A stretch of 39,160 bases of DNA. It comes from Muribaculaceae bacterium (lineage in GTDB: Bacteria > Bacteroidota > Bacteroidia > Bacteroidales > Muribaculaceae). This document shows, in pieces, positions 25,620 to 34,457 of the stretch (positions are counted from its first letter, which is position 1; each line of letters opens with the position of its first letter). The DNA lies in assembly GCA_016290765.1 (NCBI GenBank), contig JAEEVE010000005.1, forward strand, positions 1-39,160. Reading direction: 5' to 3'. The notes under the pieces were generated by a model that worked only from the letters and a program-made list of their open reading frames with translations, made no database searches and was not told the origin of the DNA. The translations under genes were made by a program, and so were the position numbers.

Positions 25620-27193
25620 GAAGATTCATCTTTAACCTACTGTTACTGACCGTTCTGCTAGGCCATGCCGCCGACGAGACCTTCGTCGTCGACGGCGTGG
25701 TCTATGAGCGCAACAACCTCACCTGCCTCGCTGTGGGCTGGGACAGAGTCACCCCCATCCAGTCGCTCCACATCCTGGGCGAGGTTATGGGTTTATGGCA
25801 AGTCAAGGGCATTCAGGCAGGCGCTTTCCAGGACATTACCAGTATCGAGTATGTCAAGATTGACGAGGGTGTCACCTATATTGGCCAGAACGCTTTCAAT
25901 CGTTGCACTGGCCTAAAGAGCGTCGTTCTGCCCGAAGGGCTTGACGTCATCGAGGAAGAGGCATTCTCGTTCTGTACAGGTCTGACGACGATGGTGATTC
26001 CATCGACGGTGACCGACATCCAGGCACATGCCTTCAGCGGCTGCACGGGTGTCACCAATGTCTACTTCCTGATGCAGACCATACCCGACGAGTTCGGCTG
26101 GTGGGACGGCATCTATCACGATGCCCCCAGCGAGGCAGGAGGCAAGGAGTTCGGCACCGTCACAGCGACCAAGATCCATGTGCCCGACGGCTGCCTGCAG
26201 GCCTACATCGACTCCCACAAGTTCGATGCCTGGCTCAAAGCCATGCAGCCCGATGACGGCAGCTATCCCCTGTGGTGGATTGTGAACTATGGTGTGGTGG
26301 GTAGGGAGTACACCGTCTCCGACCCCCTCACAGCGGTCTATGTCGACAAGAATGGCGACCTCTATGCCAAGGACGACAACCACTGGCTGCTGCCCGATAA
26401 GGTATATTCAGGTGAGTTCGACTATCTGGGTGGTTCTGGCTTAGCCAGCGCCCCACAATATGACCAAAGTAACTGGGTGATTTTGCATGACGCTGGACTT
26501 TCTGGCGGATGCTACCTCATCGAGGGCGGCACCATCACAGGCAAGTTGGTCGACAAACGCAACCCAGTGATTAATGTTACTTCCGAATTGACGAAAGGCG
26601 AGGATGCCACATACGTTCCGAATGTCTACATCGCGGCCTCACTCATGGGGCGCACACAGTTGGGCTCCAATGGTCGCACCTATGCCTTCGTGCGTCCCAA
26701 GCCTCAGGAATTCGCCAGGTATGAATGGTCGATTTACGGTGAGGACGGTAATTTTTATGTACCAGCCAACAATCCTGACTTGGGAATGAACATGGCCAAC
26801 CTCGCTGGAGGTTTCCACCCAAACTATAACTTGCTTCAGGAGGGCCATGAAGATGAATTGCTCGAGAACGCCTGTTATCCCATGACGGCCATCACACGCC
26901 ATGGGCAGCCTGTGGAGGACAAGAAAACTGTCAGACGGGAATATGACCCTGATGATTCTGATTTCCGCCCCAATGTGGAGGGTGGTGTCACAACGCAATA
27001 CGAGGTATTTCCCTTGGCATTGGCCACCGGCCCCGATGTTGATCCCATCATCACCGGCATTACAAGAACCGAGATGCAAGAGCCGAGCGGCGAGGACGCC
27101 TATTACAACCTATGCGGGTGTAACCTCGGCACCGCAAAGCCCACAACACCAGGCATCTACATTCATCGTCACCGCACCATAGTGGTCCAGTAG
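25616..27193 (+). CDS. Secreted BspA-like leucine-rich-repeat protein
   Basis: A 525-residue exported protein. Its ATG overlaps the stop of the giant gene by 4 nt (ATGA, 25616-25619), implying translational coupling. Signal peptide MRRFIFNLLLLTVLLGHAA; three to four LRR_5 (BspA/TpLRR-type) repeats at about residues 65-155, for example YIGQNAFNRCTGLKSVVLPE and TDIQAHAFSGCTGVTNVYF. The rest, to about 490, is beta-rich with Trp/Tyr patches and no family I recognise. The end, YYNLCGCNLG...PGIYIHRHRTIVVQ, matches the pattern of short Bacteroidales sorting tails. BspA-like LRR proteins bind host matrix proteins and promote adhesion; acting with the giant protein is inferred from the overlap. Confidence 0.88.
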   Translation: MRRFIFNLLLLTVLLGHAADETFVVDGVVYERNNLTCLAVGWDRVTPIQSLHILGEVMGLWQVKGIQAGAFQDITSIEYVKIDEGVTYIGQNAFNRCTGLKSVVLPEGLDVIEEEAFSFCTGLTTMVIPSTVTDIQAHAFSGCTGVTNVYFLMQTIPDEFGWWDGIYHDAPSEAGGKEFGTVTATKIHVPDGCLQAYIDSHKFDAWLKAMQPDDGSYPLWWIVNYGVVGREYTVSDPLTAVYVDKNGDLYAKDDNHWLLPDKVYSGEFDYLGGSGLASAPQYDQSNWVILHDAGLSGGCYLIEGGTITGKLVDKRNPVINVTSELTKGEDATYVPNVYIAASLMGRTQLGSNGRTYAFVRPKPQEFARYEWSIYGEDGNFYVPANNPDLGMNMANLAGGFHPNYNLLQEGHEDELLENACYPMTAITRHGQPVEDKKTVRREYDPDDSDFRPNVEGGVTTQYEVFPLALATGPDVDPIITGITRTEMQEPSGEDAYYNLCGCNLGTAKPTTPGIYIHRHRTIVVQ

Positions 27194-27203
27194 AATAACG
27201 CCA

Positions 27204-27233
27204 GTAGGGGCGACATTCCCATGTCGCCCCTAC
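27204..27233. terminator. Palindrome between convergent LRR and C69 genes
   Basis: GTAGGGGCGACAT pairs perfectly over 13 bp with ATGTCGCCCCTAC around a TCCC loop. No T tract follows. It lies between convergent stops, 10 bp after one and 15 bp before the other, and probably ends both transcripts. It may also be a dispersed palindrome family. Confidence 0.6.
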
Positions 27234-27247
27234 AATAAGGTTCATAG

Positions 27248-28921
27248 TCACATATAGGAACCGTCGAGGTGGCCCTCGGAGGGCACCTCGAGGCGGGTGC
27301 CGGTGGCTTGGTGGATGCGGTGGCGTGACTTGGGAGTCATGCCAGGACGGGTGAGTACGGGGCGGAAACCACTGCTGTTGCGCTTGTAGCGGCCATTCTC
27401 TTCCTGACGGATAACACCATCGTTATACTTGACAATCATGTGCCATGCCATCTCGCGCCAACGCTTGACCATCTGCTGCCCCAATTGGTCGCCATGGTCG
27501 GTGAGTAAGGTGATGGCACTATCGCGGTCACTGGATAGAAGTGCCAAGGCTCGCCTCTCGACATCGGCTTGGCTGGCAAAGTAGCTGGCCTGTAAAGAGT
27601 CGCGTACTTGCTTGAGCTCGGGATATAGCAGGCTCCACCGCGTATAAACCATGTTGCTGACCCAGTTGCATACCCAGTAGGCGCTCTCCTCGCTAAAGTG
27701 GAACGCATCGGCCTTGGGATCGTTGTAGCAGTGCGGTACACGGCTTGCGCTGCAATAGACTGGGGTGTAGGCCACCATACCACTGTCGTCGTTTCCCCAC
27801 CAGATAACACCTCCCACCTCACGCGGCAAGAAACCGCGCAACTGAGCCACAAACGTAAATGCGGTGTGAGTCGTTGCCACCGAGCGTTCGTTGAAAAGGG
27901 TCTTTCCGTCGTCCTCGTATCGCAAAGGTTGCGGACGGAACGGGCTGTCGTATAGTCCCGCTCCTGGGTCATCATCCATCGCAAACTGCGTATCCTCAAA
28001 CCGGTCGCGTAGGCATTCAATCACATCGTTGACAGTCAACTTCTTGTCGGGGATAATCCACATGGGTAACGGTTCCACATCTTTGAGTGGCTGCTTGCCC
28101 TCGACGTAGGGAATGTAGCGGTCCATGCCCGTGATGAGGTGGCGGTAGATAGCCCACACGCGCGAGTCACCCAGACGACGGCCTCCAAAGGTGGGAGGAT
28201 TGTAGGCGTCACAAAAGCTGAACTCGCTATCGCTGCCCTTGAAATAGCCCCGCTTGCGGGCAAAACTGATGCAATTGGGCGACATTTTCACGTTGGCGGT
28301 ATCGGTGAGGTCTACGCGACGGATGCGACTTTGGTTGGCATGCGCTAGCACTGCGTTGTCGGGCACACGCACCGCCATCCACACCACACTGTTGCTGCCT
28401 GGTCCGCAACCACACATCTCGAGTAGCCATGCTTCGTTAGGGTCGCAAACGGTGAATGACTCGCCTGAACTGCAGAAGCCGTACTTCTCGGCCAAAGATG
28501 TCATTACCTGAATGGCTTCCCTGGCCGTTCGGGCGCGCTGTAGCCCCAAGTCCATCAACGAGCCATAGTCGATGGTGCCCTTGCGGTCAACGAGTTCGTC
28601 ACGTCCCTCAAAGGTGGTCTCGCTTATTGCCACTTGCCACTCATTGATATTGCCGGTAACCAAGTAGGTCTCAGGTGCCTCGGGAATCTGACCATGATAA
28701 ACGCGCGTGTCACGGTCATAAATCTTGCGCATGGTTCCTGCAGGGTGCTTACCTGCCTCATAGCGGTACATCTTGTGGCAAGCGCCCCATGAGTCGATAT
28801 TGTAGGTACACATCACCGATCCATCGGCACTCGCCTTCTTGCCCACGAGGATGCTCGTGCATGCCTCGCCTTTTGGCATCCATAATGCCATGGCCGCCAA
28901 AATTAGGAAAAACTTCTTCAT
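27248..28921 (-). CDS. Secreted C69 family peptidase (dipeptidase)
   Basis: A 557-residue Ntn-hydrolase of peptidase family C69 (PepD-like). The signal peptide (MKKFFLILAAMALWMPKGEA) is followed by C21 in EACTSILVGKKASADGS, the nucleophile exposed as the new N-terminus after cleavage. Other family marks: TYNIDSWG, ETTFEGRDEL, YGSLMDLGLQRARTAREAI, SFTVCDPNEAWLLEMCG and AHANQSRIR. It probably hydrolyses dipeptides in the periplasm, feeding amino acids inward. ATG 28921 is preferred over ATG 28942 because the signal peptide then has the normal basic start. It lies 38 bp after the lipoprotein gene on the same strand, so likely shares its promoter. Confidence 0.92.
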   Translation of the reverse strand: MKKFFLILAAMALWMPKGEACTSILVGKKASADGSVMCTYNIDSWGACHKMYRYEAGKHPAGTMRKIYDRDTRVYHGQIPEAPETYLVTGNINEWQVAISETTFEGRDELVDRKGTIDYGSLMDLGLQRARTAREAIQVMTSLAEKYGFCSSGESFTVCDPNEAWLLEMCGCGPGSNSVVWMAVRVPDNAVLAHANQSRIRRVDLTDTANVKMSPNCISFARKRGYFKGSDSEFSFCDAYNPPTFGGRRLGDSRVWAIYRHLITGMDRYIPYVEGKQPLKDVEPLPMWIIPDKKLTVNDVIECLRDRFEDTQFAMDDDPGAGLYDSPFRPQPLRYEDDGKTLFNERSVATTHTAFTFVAQLRGFLPREVGGVIWWGNDDSGMVAYTPVYCSASRVPHCYNDPKADAFHFSEESAYWVCNWVSNMVYTRWSLLYPELKQVRDSLQASYFASQADVERRALALLSSDRDSAITLLTDHGDQLGQQMVKRWREMAWHMIVKYNDGVIRQEENGRYKRNSSGFRPVLTRPGMTPKSRHRIHQATGTRLEVPSEGHLDGSYM

Positions 28922-28959
28922 CTTTAAGGAGTTAATACACAAAATTGACCCTGCATTAC

Positions 28960-29610
28960 TTATGGTATCCAGTGACGGTTGATTTGTGTGATTTTCCCGC
29001 CTTGGATAAGCAACTCGGTATTCAGCTCATTGAAATTGTCCCTGTTGTCAAGCTTCTGGATGTACTCTTTCACATTGGTTCTGACGGTGTCAACAGGGTC
29101 GTTTGGCTCAATTCCACAGTCAATCATGACCAGGTTGTTTGCCAGTGGTAGTGTGGCTGTTCCCAACAGAGAGTACACTGCATGGTCATCGGGCTGGATG
29201 CCCCGGTAGGTGCCTCCCTCGAATGGGACGAGGTCGGCGCCATCATTCTCGATGCCACCGTTTACGATGATGAATCCATCATCCTGCTTCTCCACACTGT
29301 TGACCACAATTTTTCGACCTTGAAATACCAGTGTGTCTCCATTGGCCAGTTGCTGGATGTCAACCACATCATAGAGGTCTTTGTTGTAGACCTTGAACTG
29401 CAGTGTGCCAGCTGTCCAGTCAAAGTTATCGACCGTGAAAACTGCCGGGACAGTGCAGTCGGTGAGCGAATCAGGATTTGTACCTGCAGGCAGGGGGCTT
29501 ACGCACTTGTGAGAATCGGCATTGTTGTTAGGGTTGGTGTTATTACCCTTGTTGGTGTTGCATGCGCACATTAGCAATGCTGCAGCAGCGAGGATGAGGA
29601 TTTTTTTCAT
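28960..29610 (-). CDS. Lipoprotein of unknown function
   Basis: A 216-residue lipoprotein: signal MKKILILAAAALLM, lipobox MCAC (C17), an Asn-rich linker (NTNKGNNTNPNNNADS) and a beta-rich globular part (about 55-216) with no family I recognise. Two cysteines (C36, C52) outside the lipobox lie near the linker. Upstream gene of a likely two-gene operon with the C69 peptidase. Confidence 0.8.
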   Translation of the reverse strand: MKKILILAAAALLMCACNTNKGNNTNPNNNADSHKCVSPLPAGTNPDSLTDCTVPAVFTVDNFDWTAGTLQFKVYNKDLYDVVDIQQLANGDTLVFQGRKIVVNSVEKQDDGFIIVNGGIENDGADLVPFEGGTYRGIQPDDHAVYSLLGTATLPLANNLVMIDCGIEPNDPVDTVRTNVKEYIQKLDNRDNFNELNTELLIQGGKITQINRHWIP

Positions 29611-29644
29611 AGTTCAGTAGAGTTATTTGTTATTTGAAGTCCTG

Positions 29645-29652
29645 CAAAGGTA
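29645..29652 (-). promoter_or_regulatory. -7 element of the lipoprotein-C69 operon
   Basis: On the minus strand TACCTTTG, a full TAnnTTTG match 34 bp before ATG 29610. No clear -33 box. The rest of the 332-bp gap (29611-29942) is A/T-rich and carries the divergent atoD promoter. Confidence 0.55.
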
Positions 29653-29867
29653 GTGTTTTTTCTCGATAAAAGAGAATGCCATAAATCGGGTACAATTTTA
29701 TAAATGATTTCACTTCTCCCTAAACTACTGATTATATGATAGTTGGAGTTTTGTGAGATTTTTAGGCAAAAAATATCGAGGACAAAATGTGGTGAGAGTC
29801 ACAAATATTAAGTAAATTTGCCAATGGCGAAGGTGGGCGGCACCAAAACAAAAAAATGTGTTTTTGT

Positions 29868-29898
29868 TTTGTATTTCGCTCGGTTTACATTACCTTTG
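29868..29898 (+). promoter_or_regulatory. Promoter of the lysine fermentation cluster
   Basis: TTTG (29868-29871), 19 bp, TACCTTTG (29891-29898): full Bacteroidetes consensus, 44 bp before ATG 29943. It should drive atoD-kal-kce-kdd and possibly onward. Another -7-like TAAATTTG lies at 29813-29820 without a -33 box. Confidence 0.8.
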
Positions 29899-29942
29899 CA
29901 GTCTTAAACCGAAAACATCATACAAACCAAAACATAAACAAC

Positions 29943-30593
29943 ATGAATAAGCTGATTACATTGGAGCAGGCCGTCGAGAAAGTGCATGACGGCATGACAA
30001 TCATGTTCGGCGGCTTCCTGGGCGTGGGAAGCGCCACTCAAATCATCGACGCCATCGTAGAGAAGGGTGTGAAAGACCTCATCATCATCGCCAATGACAC
30101 CGCCTATGACGAGGTGGCTCACGGCAAGCTAGTGACCAACCATCAAGTAAAGAAGGCTATCGTTTCACACACGGGAACGAACAAGCAGACTGCCTTGCAG
30201 AAGAACGAGGGTACGCTCATCGTGGAGTATGTGCCCCAAGGCACCCTAGCCGAGCGCATCCGTGCCTACGGCGCTGGTCTGGGCGGTGTGCTGACCCCGA
30301 CCGGTCTGGGTACCATCATGGCCGACGGCAAGGACATCATCACAGTTGATGGCAAGGAATACTTGCTCGAGAAGCCGCTGAAGGCCGACATCGCTTTCTT
30401 GCGCGCCAATATCGTCGACGAGTTCGGTAACATGGTCTTCCTGGGCACCACCAACAACTTCAACCCGCTGATGGCTACCGCCGCCGATTATGTCGTTGTC
30501 GAGGCCGAGAAACTGGTCAAAGTTGGCGAGATCAAGCCTGAGTGCGTTCACGCATCGGGCATCTATGTCGATGGCATCTATGTCGAGAAATAA
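29943..30593 (+). CDS. atoD: CoA-transferase subunit A (butyryl-CoA:acetoacetate type)
   Basis: A 216-residue subunit A of a class I CoA-transferase. Visible marks: glycine loop MFGGFLGVGSATQII (near residues 20-34), VPQGTLAERIRAYGAGLGG and PTGLGT. It lacks the catalytic Glu-bearing ENG motif, which belongs to subunit B. Next to kal and kce, its job is most likely to move CoA from butyryl-CoA to the acetoacetate made by Kce. ATG 29943 fits the family start and the promoter; the frame is open to 29856 but that part lies across the promoter. Subunit B is absent from the window. In Porphyromonas gingivalis, as I recall, the two subunits flank the cluster, so subunit B may follow kamE. Confidence 0.9.
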   Translation: MNKLITLEQAVEKVHDGMTIMFGGFLGVGSATQIIDAIVEKGVKDLIIIANDTAYDEVAHGKLVTNHQVKKAIVSHTGTNKQTALQKNEGTLIVEYVPQGTLAERIRAYGAGLGGVLTPTGLGTIMADGKDIITVDGKEYLLEKPLKADIAFLRANIVDEFGNMVFLGTTNNFNPLMATAADYVVVEAEKLVKVGEIKPECVHASGIYVDGIYVEK

Positions 30594-30652
30594 AAACCTC
30601 ACCCCTCTCCTGAGTGAAGAGAGGAGCCATCTTAACCTTAACGACTAGTTAT

Positions 30653-31039
30653 ATGGAATACAGAACAAAGATTAGATTGCGCATGAGCGCAAAGGATGCC
30701 CACTATGGTGGCAACCTGGTGGACGGTGCCCACATGGTGCATCTGTTTGGTGACGTGGCAACCGAGTTATTGATTATGCGTGATGGTGACGAAGGTCTGT
30801 TCCGTGCCTACGACTCAATCGACTTCCTTGCACCGGTCTATGCTGGTGACTTCATCGAGGCCGAGGGTTGGATTGACCGCGAAGGCAACACCTCACGCCA
30901 CATGCAGTTTGAGGCCCGCAAGGTGGCGATTTCTCGTCCCGACATCTCGCCCTCGGCTGCCGACGAGCTTGACGAGCCCATCGTGGTATGCCGCGCTTCG
31001 GGCACTTGTGTAACCCCCAAAGAATGCCAAAGAAAATAA
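30653..31039 (+). CDS. kal: 3-aminobutyryl-CoA ammonia-lyase
   Basis: A 128-residue hotdog-fold enzyme that removes ammonia from L-3-aminobutyryl-CoA to give crotonyl-CoA in lysine fermentation. [21 protein letters not shown] at the N-terminus, the FGDVATEL helix and [16 protein letters not shown] are typical of Kal. ATG 30653 gives the family length; the frame extends to 30614 without homology. A small hairpin CCTCTC...GAGAGG (30604-30624) lies in the gap after atoD. The stop is 3 bp before the kce start, so the two are tightly coupled. Confidence 0.9.
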   Translation: MEYRTKIRLRMSAKDAHYGGNLVDGAHMVHLFGDVATELLIMRDGDEGLFRAYDSIDFLAPVYAGDFIEAEGWIDREGNTSRHMQFEARKVAISRPDISPSAADELDEPIVVCRASGTCVTPKECQRK

Positions 31040-31042
31040 GAC

Positions 31043-31876
31043 ATGGATAAACTGATTATCACTGCTGCAATTTGCGGTGCCGAGGTCACTAAGGAGCAGA
31101 ACCCCAATGTGCCCTATACCGTCGAAGAGATTGTGCGCGAGGCCAAGAGTGCCGTCGATGCCGGTGCCGCCATCGTTCACCTGCATGTGCGCTGGGATGA
31201 CGGAACACCCACACAGGACCGTGGCCGTTTCCAGGAATGCGAGGAGGCCATTCTCAAGGTATGCCCCGATGTTATCCTCATTCCGTCGACCGGCGGTGCC
31301 GTTGGCATGACTCCTGACGAGCGACTGCAGTCGACCGACACTACTCCGCTGCCCGAGATGGCTACTCTGGACTGCGGTACATGTAACTTTGGGGACGAAA
31401 TCTTTGACAACACCATGCCCACGATGCGTGCCTTTGGCAAGCGCATGATGGAACGTGGCATCAAACCCGAGTATGAATGTTTCGAGATGGGTCATCTTGA
31501 CACCATCCTCAACATGGCACGCAAGGGCCAGGTGCCCGGCGACCCCATGCAGTTCAACTTTGTGCTGGGCGTTCCTGGATGTACTCCCGCCACCGTGGCC
31601 AACCTGTGCTGGCTTGTGAACGGCATCCCCGCTGGCTCGACCTGGACAGTGACCGGTGTGGGCCGCCACGCCTTCCCAATGGCCGCAGCTGCTATCGCCA
31701 TGGGTGGTAACGTGCGCGTAGGCTTTGAGGACAACCTGTACCTGTCGAAGGGTGTGCTGGCCAAGAGTAACGGCGAACTCGTCGAGAAGGTGGTGCGTCT
31801 GGCCAAGGAACTGGGACGTCCCATCGCCACCAGCGACGAGGCCCGCGAAATCCTGGGTTTGAAGCCCCGCAAATAA
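31043..31876 (+). CDS. kce: 3-keto-5-aminohexanoate cleavage enzyme
   Basis: A 277-residue BKACE-family (PF05853) TIM-barrel zinc enzyme. It condenses 5-amino-3-oxohexanoate with acetyl-CoA to give 3-aminobutyryl-CoA and acetoacetate. Zinc ligands are in place: H46 and H48 in IVHLHVRWDDG, and E229 in RVGFEDNLYL. Other family marks are PSTGGAVGMTPDER and YECFEMGHLD. It begins 3 bp after kal; kdd follows 53 bp later. The neighbouring pathway genes make the lysine-pathway substrate much more likely than other BKACE substrates. Confidence 0.95.
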   Translation: MDKLIITAAICGAEVTKEQNPNVPYTVEEIVREAKSAVDAGAAIVHLHVRWDDGTPTQDRGRFQECEEAILKVCPDVILIPSTGGAVGMTPDERLQSTDTTPLPEMATLDCGTCNFGDEIFDNTMPTMRAFGKRMMERGIKPEYECFEMGHLDTILNMARKGQVPGDPMQFNFVLGVPGCTPATVANLCWLVNGIPAGSTWTVTGVGRHAFPMAAAAIAMGGNVRVGFEDNLYLSKGVLAKSNGELVEKVVRLAKELGRPIATSDEAREILGLKPRK

Positions 31877-31929
31877 TTAACTGACACCCCTCAATGTAAA
31901 TAATTAACTCTAAAAAATACAACACTACA

Positions 31930-33003
31930 ATGCAAAAACATGGTAATCGTTTCGGCACGCACCGCGTGATCGAGCCCGTGGGCGTTCTGCCCCAGCCCGC
32001 CAACAAGTTGGACAACAACATGGATGAGATCTATGACAACGAGATTCTCATCGATGTACAAACCCTGAACATCGACTCGGCATCGTTCACCGACATCCAC
32101 AACTACGCCAAGAGCCAGGCCAAGAATCCTAACGACGAGGCCGAGGTGATGGAAGAGATCAAGAAGGAAATGCTGCTCAACGTCGAACTGCAAGGCAAGC
32201 ACCGCAACCGCCGCACTGGTTCGGGTGGCATGTTGCTGGGCACCGTTGAGAAGATTGGCGACGCGCTCAAGGGCAAGATTGACTTGCAGGAGGGCGACCG
32301 CATCGCTACGCTGGTGTCGCTGTCACTGACCCCGCTGCGCATCGACGAGATCCTGAACATCAAGGCCGATGTTGACCAGGTCGACATCAAGGGCAAAGCT
32401 ATCCTGTTTGAGAGCGGCATCTATGCCAAGATTCCCAATGACATGCCTGAGAAACTCGCTCTGAGCGCACTGGACGTTGCTGGTGCTCCTGCTCAGACCG
32501 CCAAATTGTGCCAGTATGGCCAGAATGTGGTTGTCCTGGGTGCTGGTGGCAAGAGCGGTATGCTGTGCTGCTACGAGGCAAAGAAGCGCGTTGGCGTGAC
32601 TGGCAAGGTCATTGGTCTTGCCAACAGCCCTCGCTCGACCCAGCGCATCAAGGACCTGGGCTTCTGCGACGTCGTGGAGAGCGTTGCCGGCATGACGCCC
32701 GTGCAGGTCTATGAGTTGGTCTACAAACTGACCGACGGCAAGATGGCCGACACCACTATCAACTGCGTCAACGTGCCCGACTGCGAGATGACAGCAGTGC
32801 TTTGCACCAAGGATGACGGTATCGTCTACTTCTTCTCGATGGCAACCAGCTTCACCAAGGCTGCTCTGGGTGCCGAGGGTATCGGTGCTGACGTGAACAT
32901 GATCATTGGCAACGGCTACACCAAGGGCCACGCCGAGTTCACTCTGCAAGAGTTGCGCGAGTGCCCCGAGCTGCGCAAGATCTTTGAGGAGCTCTACGCA
33001 TAA
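31930..33003 (+). CDS. kdd: L-erythro-3,5-diaminohexanoate dehydrogenase
   Basis: A 357-residue cytoplasmic dehydrogenase that oxidises 3,5-diaminohexanoate with NAD(P)+ to 5-amino-3-oxohexanoate, the Kce substrate. It has a medium-chain dehydrogenase-like layout with a Rossmann dinucleotide loop VVVLGAGGKSGML at about residues 200-212. The N-terminal GTHRVIEPVGVLPQPANKLDN and ELQGKHRNRRTGSGGMLLG are typical of Kdd. A repeat-rich 169-bp gap separates it from kamA. Confidence 0.93.
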   Translation: MQKHGNRFGTHRVIEPVGVLPQPANKLDNNMDEIYDNEILIDVQTLNIDSASFTDIHNYAKSQAKNPNDEAEVMEEIKKEMLLNVELQGKHRNRRTGSGGMLLGTVEKIGDALKGKIDLQEGDRIATLVSLSLTPLRIDEILNIKADVDQVDIKGKAILFESGIYAKIPNDMPEKLALSALDVAGAPAQTAKLCQYGQNVVVLGAGGKSGMLCCYEAKKRVGVTGKVIGLANSPRSTQRIKDLGFCDVVESVAGMTPVQVYELVYKLTDGKMADTTINCVNVPDCEMTAVLCTKDDGIVYFFSMATSFTKAALGAEGIGADVNMIIGNGYTKGHAEFTLQELRECPELRKIFEELYA

Positions 33004-33006
33004 ATG

Positions 33007-33162
33007 AGTAGTTGAAGGTAGTTAAGTAGTGGTTAAGTAGAGCACCGCGTAACCGCTGTATGAAGGTAATGGCAGTAAAATACTGCAAGTACCGAACTAC
33101 TGAACTACTTCTGAAACTTACTACTTAACTACCTTTGACTACCTTTAACTACTTAACTACTA
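33007..33162. repeat. Inverted and direct repeat array between kdd and kamA
   Basis: The left arm 33007-33030 (AGTAGTTGAAGGTAGTTAAG...) matches the reverse complement of 33120-33143 with 3 mismatches in 24. A third related unit, ACTACTTAACTACT, lies at 33149-33162, and shorter (G)AACTACT copies at 33094-33108. The whole gap is built from variants of AACTAC(C)TT. It could form a long hairpin in mRNA between the two genes. Confidence 0.85.
33130..33137 (+). promoter_or_regulatory. -7 promoter element inside the repeat array, before kamA
   Basis: TACCTTTG, a full TAnnTTTG match, lies 35 bp before the kamA ATG, inside the right arm of the repeat. No good TTTG -33 box is found 19-21 bp upstream, so activity is uncertain. 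Confidence 0.4.
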
Positions 33163-33172
33163 TTTCGAAGAA

Positions 33173-34444
33173 ATGGCTGAATCAAGAAGAAAACAATTGT
33201 TCCCCGATGTCACCGACGAGCAGTGGAATGACTGGAAATGGCAGGTGAAAAACCGCATCGAGACACTGGAACAACTCAAAAAATACGTTAGCCTGACGGC
33301 CGAGGAGGAAGAAGGCGTGAAGAAGACGCTGACCACCCTGCGCATGGCCATCACGCCCTACTATCTGAGCCTTATCAACCCCGATGACCCACACGACCCC
33401 GTGCGTCGTCAGTGCATCCCCACTGGCCTTGAGACCCATCAGGCCGCTGCCGACCTGCTCGACCCGCTGCACGAGGACGAGGATTCGCCCACACCGGGTC
33501 TGACGCATCGTTATCCCGACCGCGTACTGTTCCTCATCACCGATATGTGCTCGATGTACTGCCGTCACTGCACCCGTCGCCGCTTTGCTGGCCAGACCGA
33601 CAACGAGTGTGGCATGGACCGCATCGAAAAGGCACTGGAGTATATCGAGAAGACCGAGTGCGTGCGCGACGTGCTGCTCTCGGGCGGTGACGCCCTGATG
33701 GTAGCAGACTCGCGTCTGGACTACATCATGTCGCGTCTGCGCGCCATTCCCCATGTGGAGATTATCCGCTTGGGTACCCGCACACCCGTTGTGTGCCCGC
33801 AGCGCATCACGCCCGAACTGTGCGCTACGCTCAAGAAGTACCACCCCGTGTGGCTGAACACCCACTTCAACCATCCCAACGAGGTGACCGCCGAATCGCG
33901 TCGTGCTTGCGAGATGCTCGCCGATGCCGGTGTGCCCCTGGGCAATCAGAGTGTGTTGCTGCGTGGCGTCAACGACTGCGTGCATGTAATGAAGCACCTG
34001 GTGCATGAGTTGGTCAAGATGCGTGTGCGTCCCTACTACATCTACCAGTGCGACCTGTCGATGGGTCTGGAGCACTTCCGCACCCCTGTGTCGAAGGGCA
34101 TCGAGATCATTGAAGGACTGCGTGGTCACACCTCGGGCTACTGCATCCCGACGTTCGTCGTCGATGCACCTGGTGGCGGTGGCAAGACTCCCGTCATGCC
34201 GCAGTATGTCATCTCGCAAGCTCCTGGCAAGGTCGTGTTGCGCAACTTTGAGGGCGTTATCACAACCTACACCGAGCCTACCGAGTATCACAGCGAGTGC
34301 AACTGCCCCGACTGCCAAGCTGCACGCAAGCAGGAGCAGGTGGCTGCCGACAAGGCTGTGGACGGTGTCATCTCGTTGCTTGAAGGCGAGCGCATGAACA
34401 TCGAGCCCAAGGCTCTGAAGCGCCACGAGCGCAACGCGAAGTAG
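33173..34444 (+). CDS. kamA: L-lysine 2,3-aminomutase
   Basis: A 423-residue radical-SAM, PLP-dependent enzyme that converts L-lysine to L-beta-lysine, the first step of lysine fermentation. The [4Fe-4S] cluster motif is C126-x3-C130-x2-C133 (MCSMYCRHC); SAM-binding GGD is in LLSGGDALM; PLP lysine K338 is in DAPGGGGKTP. D294 (YQCDLSMG) and D331 (FVVDAPGG) correspond, with a one-residue offset, to the two Asp that hold the lysine side-chain amine in the clostridial enzyme, supporting lysine rather than glutamate or arginine as substrate. A Cys-rich tail (ECNCPDCQ, about residues 375-382) fits the C-terminal zinc site of the family. It follows the kdd-kamA repeat array and precedes a solo palindrome and kamB. 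Confidence 0.97.
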   Translation: MAESRRKQLFPDVTDEQWNDWKWQVKNRIETLEQLKKYVSLTAEEEEGVKKTLTTLRMAITPYYLSLINPDDPHDPVRRQCIPTGLETHQAAADLLDPLHEDEDSPTPGLTHRYPDRVLFLITDMCSMYCRHCTRRRFAGQTDNECGMDRIEKALEYIEKTECVRDVLLSGGDALMVADSRLDYIMSRLRAIPHVEIIRLGTRTPVVCPQRITPELCATLKKYHPVWLNTHFNHPNEVTAESRRACEMLADAGVPLGNQSVLLRGVNDCVHVMKHLVHELVKMRVRPYYIYQCDLSMGLEHFRTPVSKGIEIIEGLRGHTSGYCIPTFVVDAPGGGGKTPVMPQYVISQAPGKVVLRNFEGVITTYTEPTEYHSECNCPDCQAARKQEQVAADKAVDGVISLLEGERMNIEPKALKRHERNAK

Positions 34445-34457
34445 TCCTAACCATCCC

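Noticed and set aside
33007-33162. CRISPR array
   Set aside because: Repeats are short, degenerate and in both orientations, with no unique spacers of constant length and no cas genes.
33182-34426. Long open frame on the minus strand (414 codons)
   Set aside because: Antisense to kamA, which has all catalytic motifs; an effect of codon composition.
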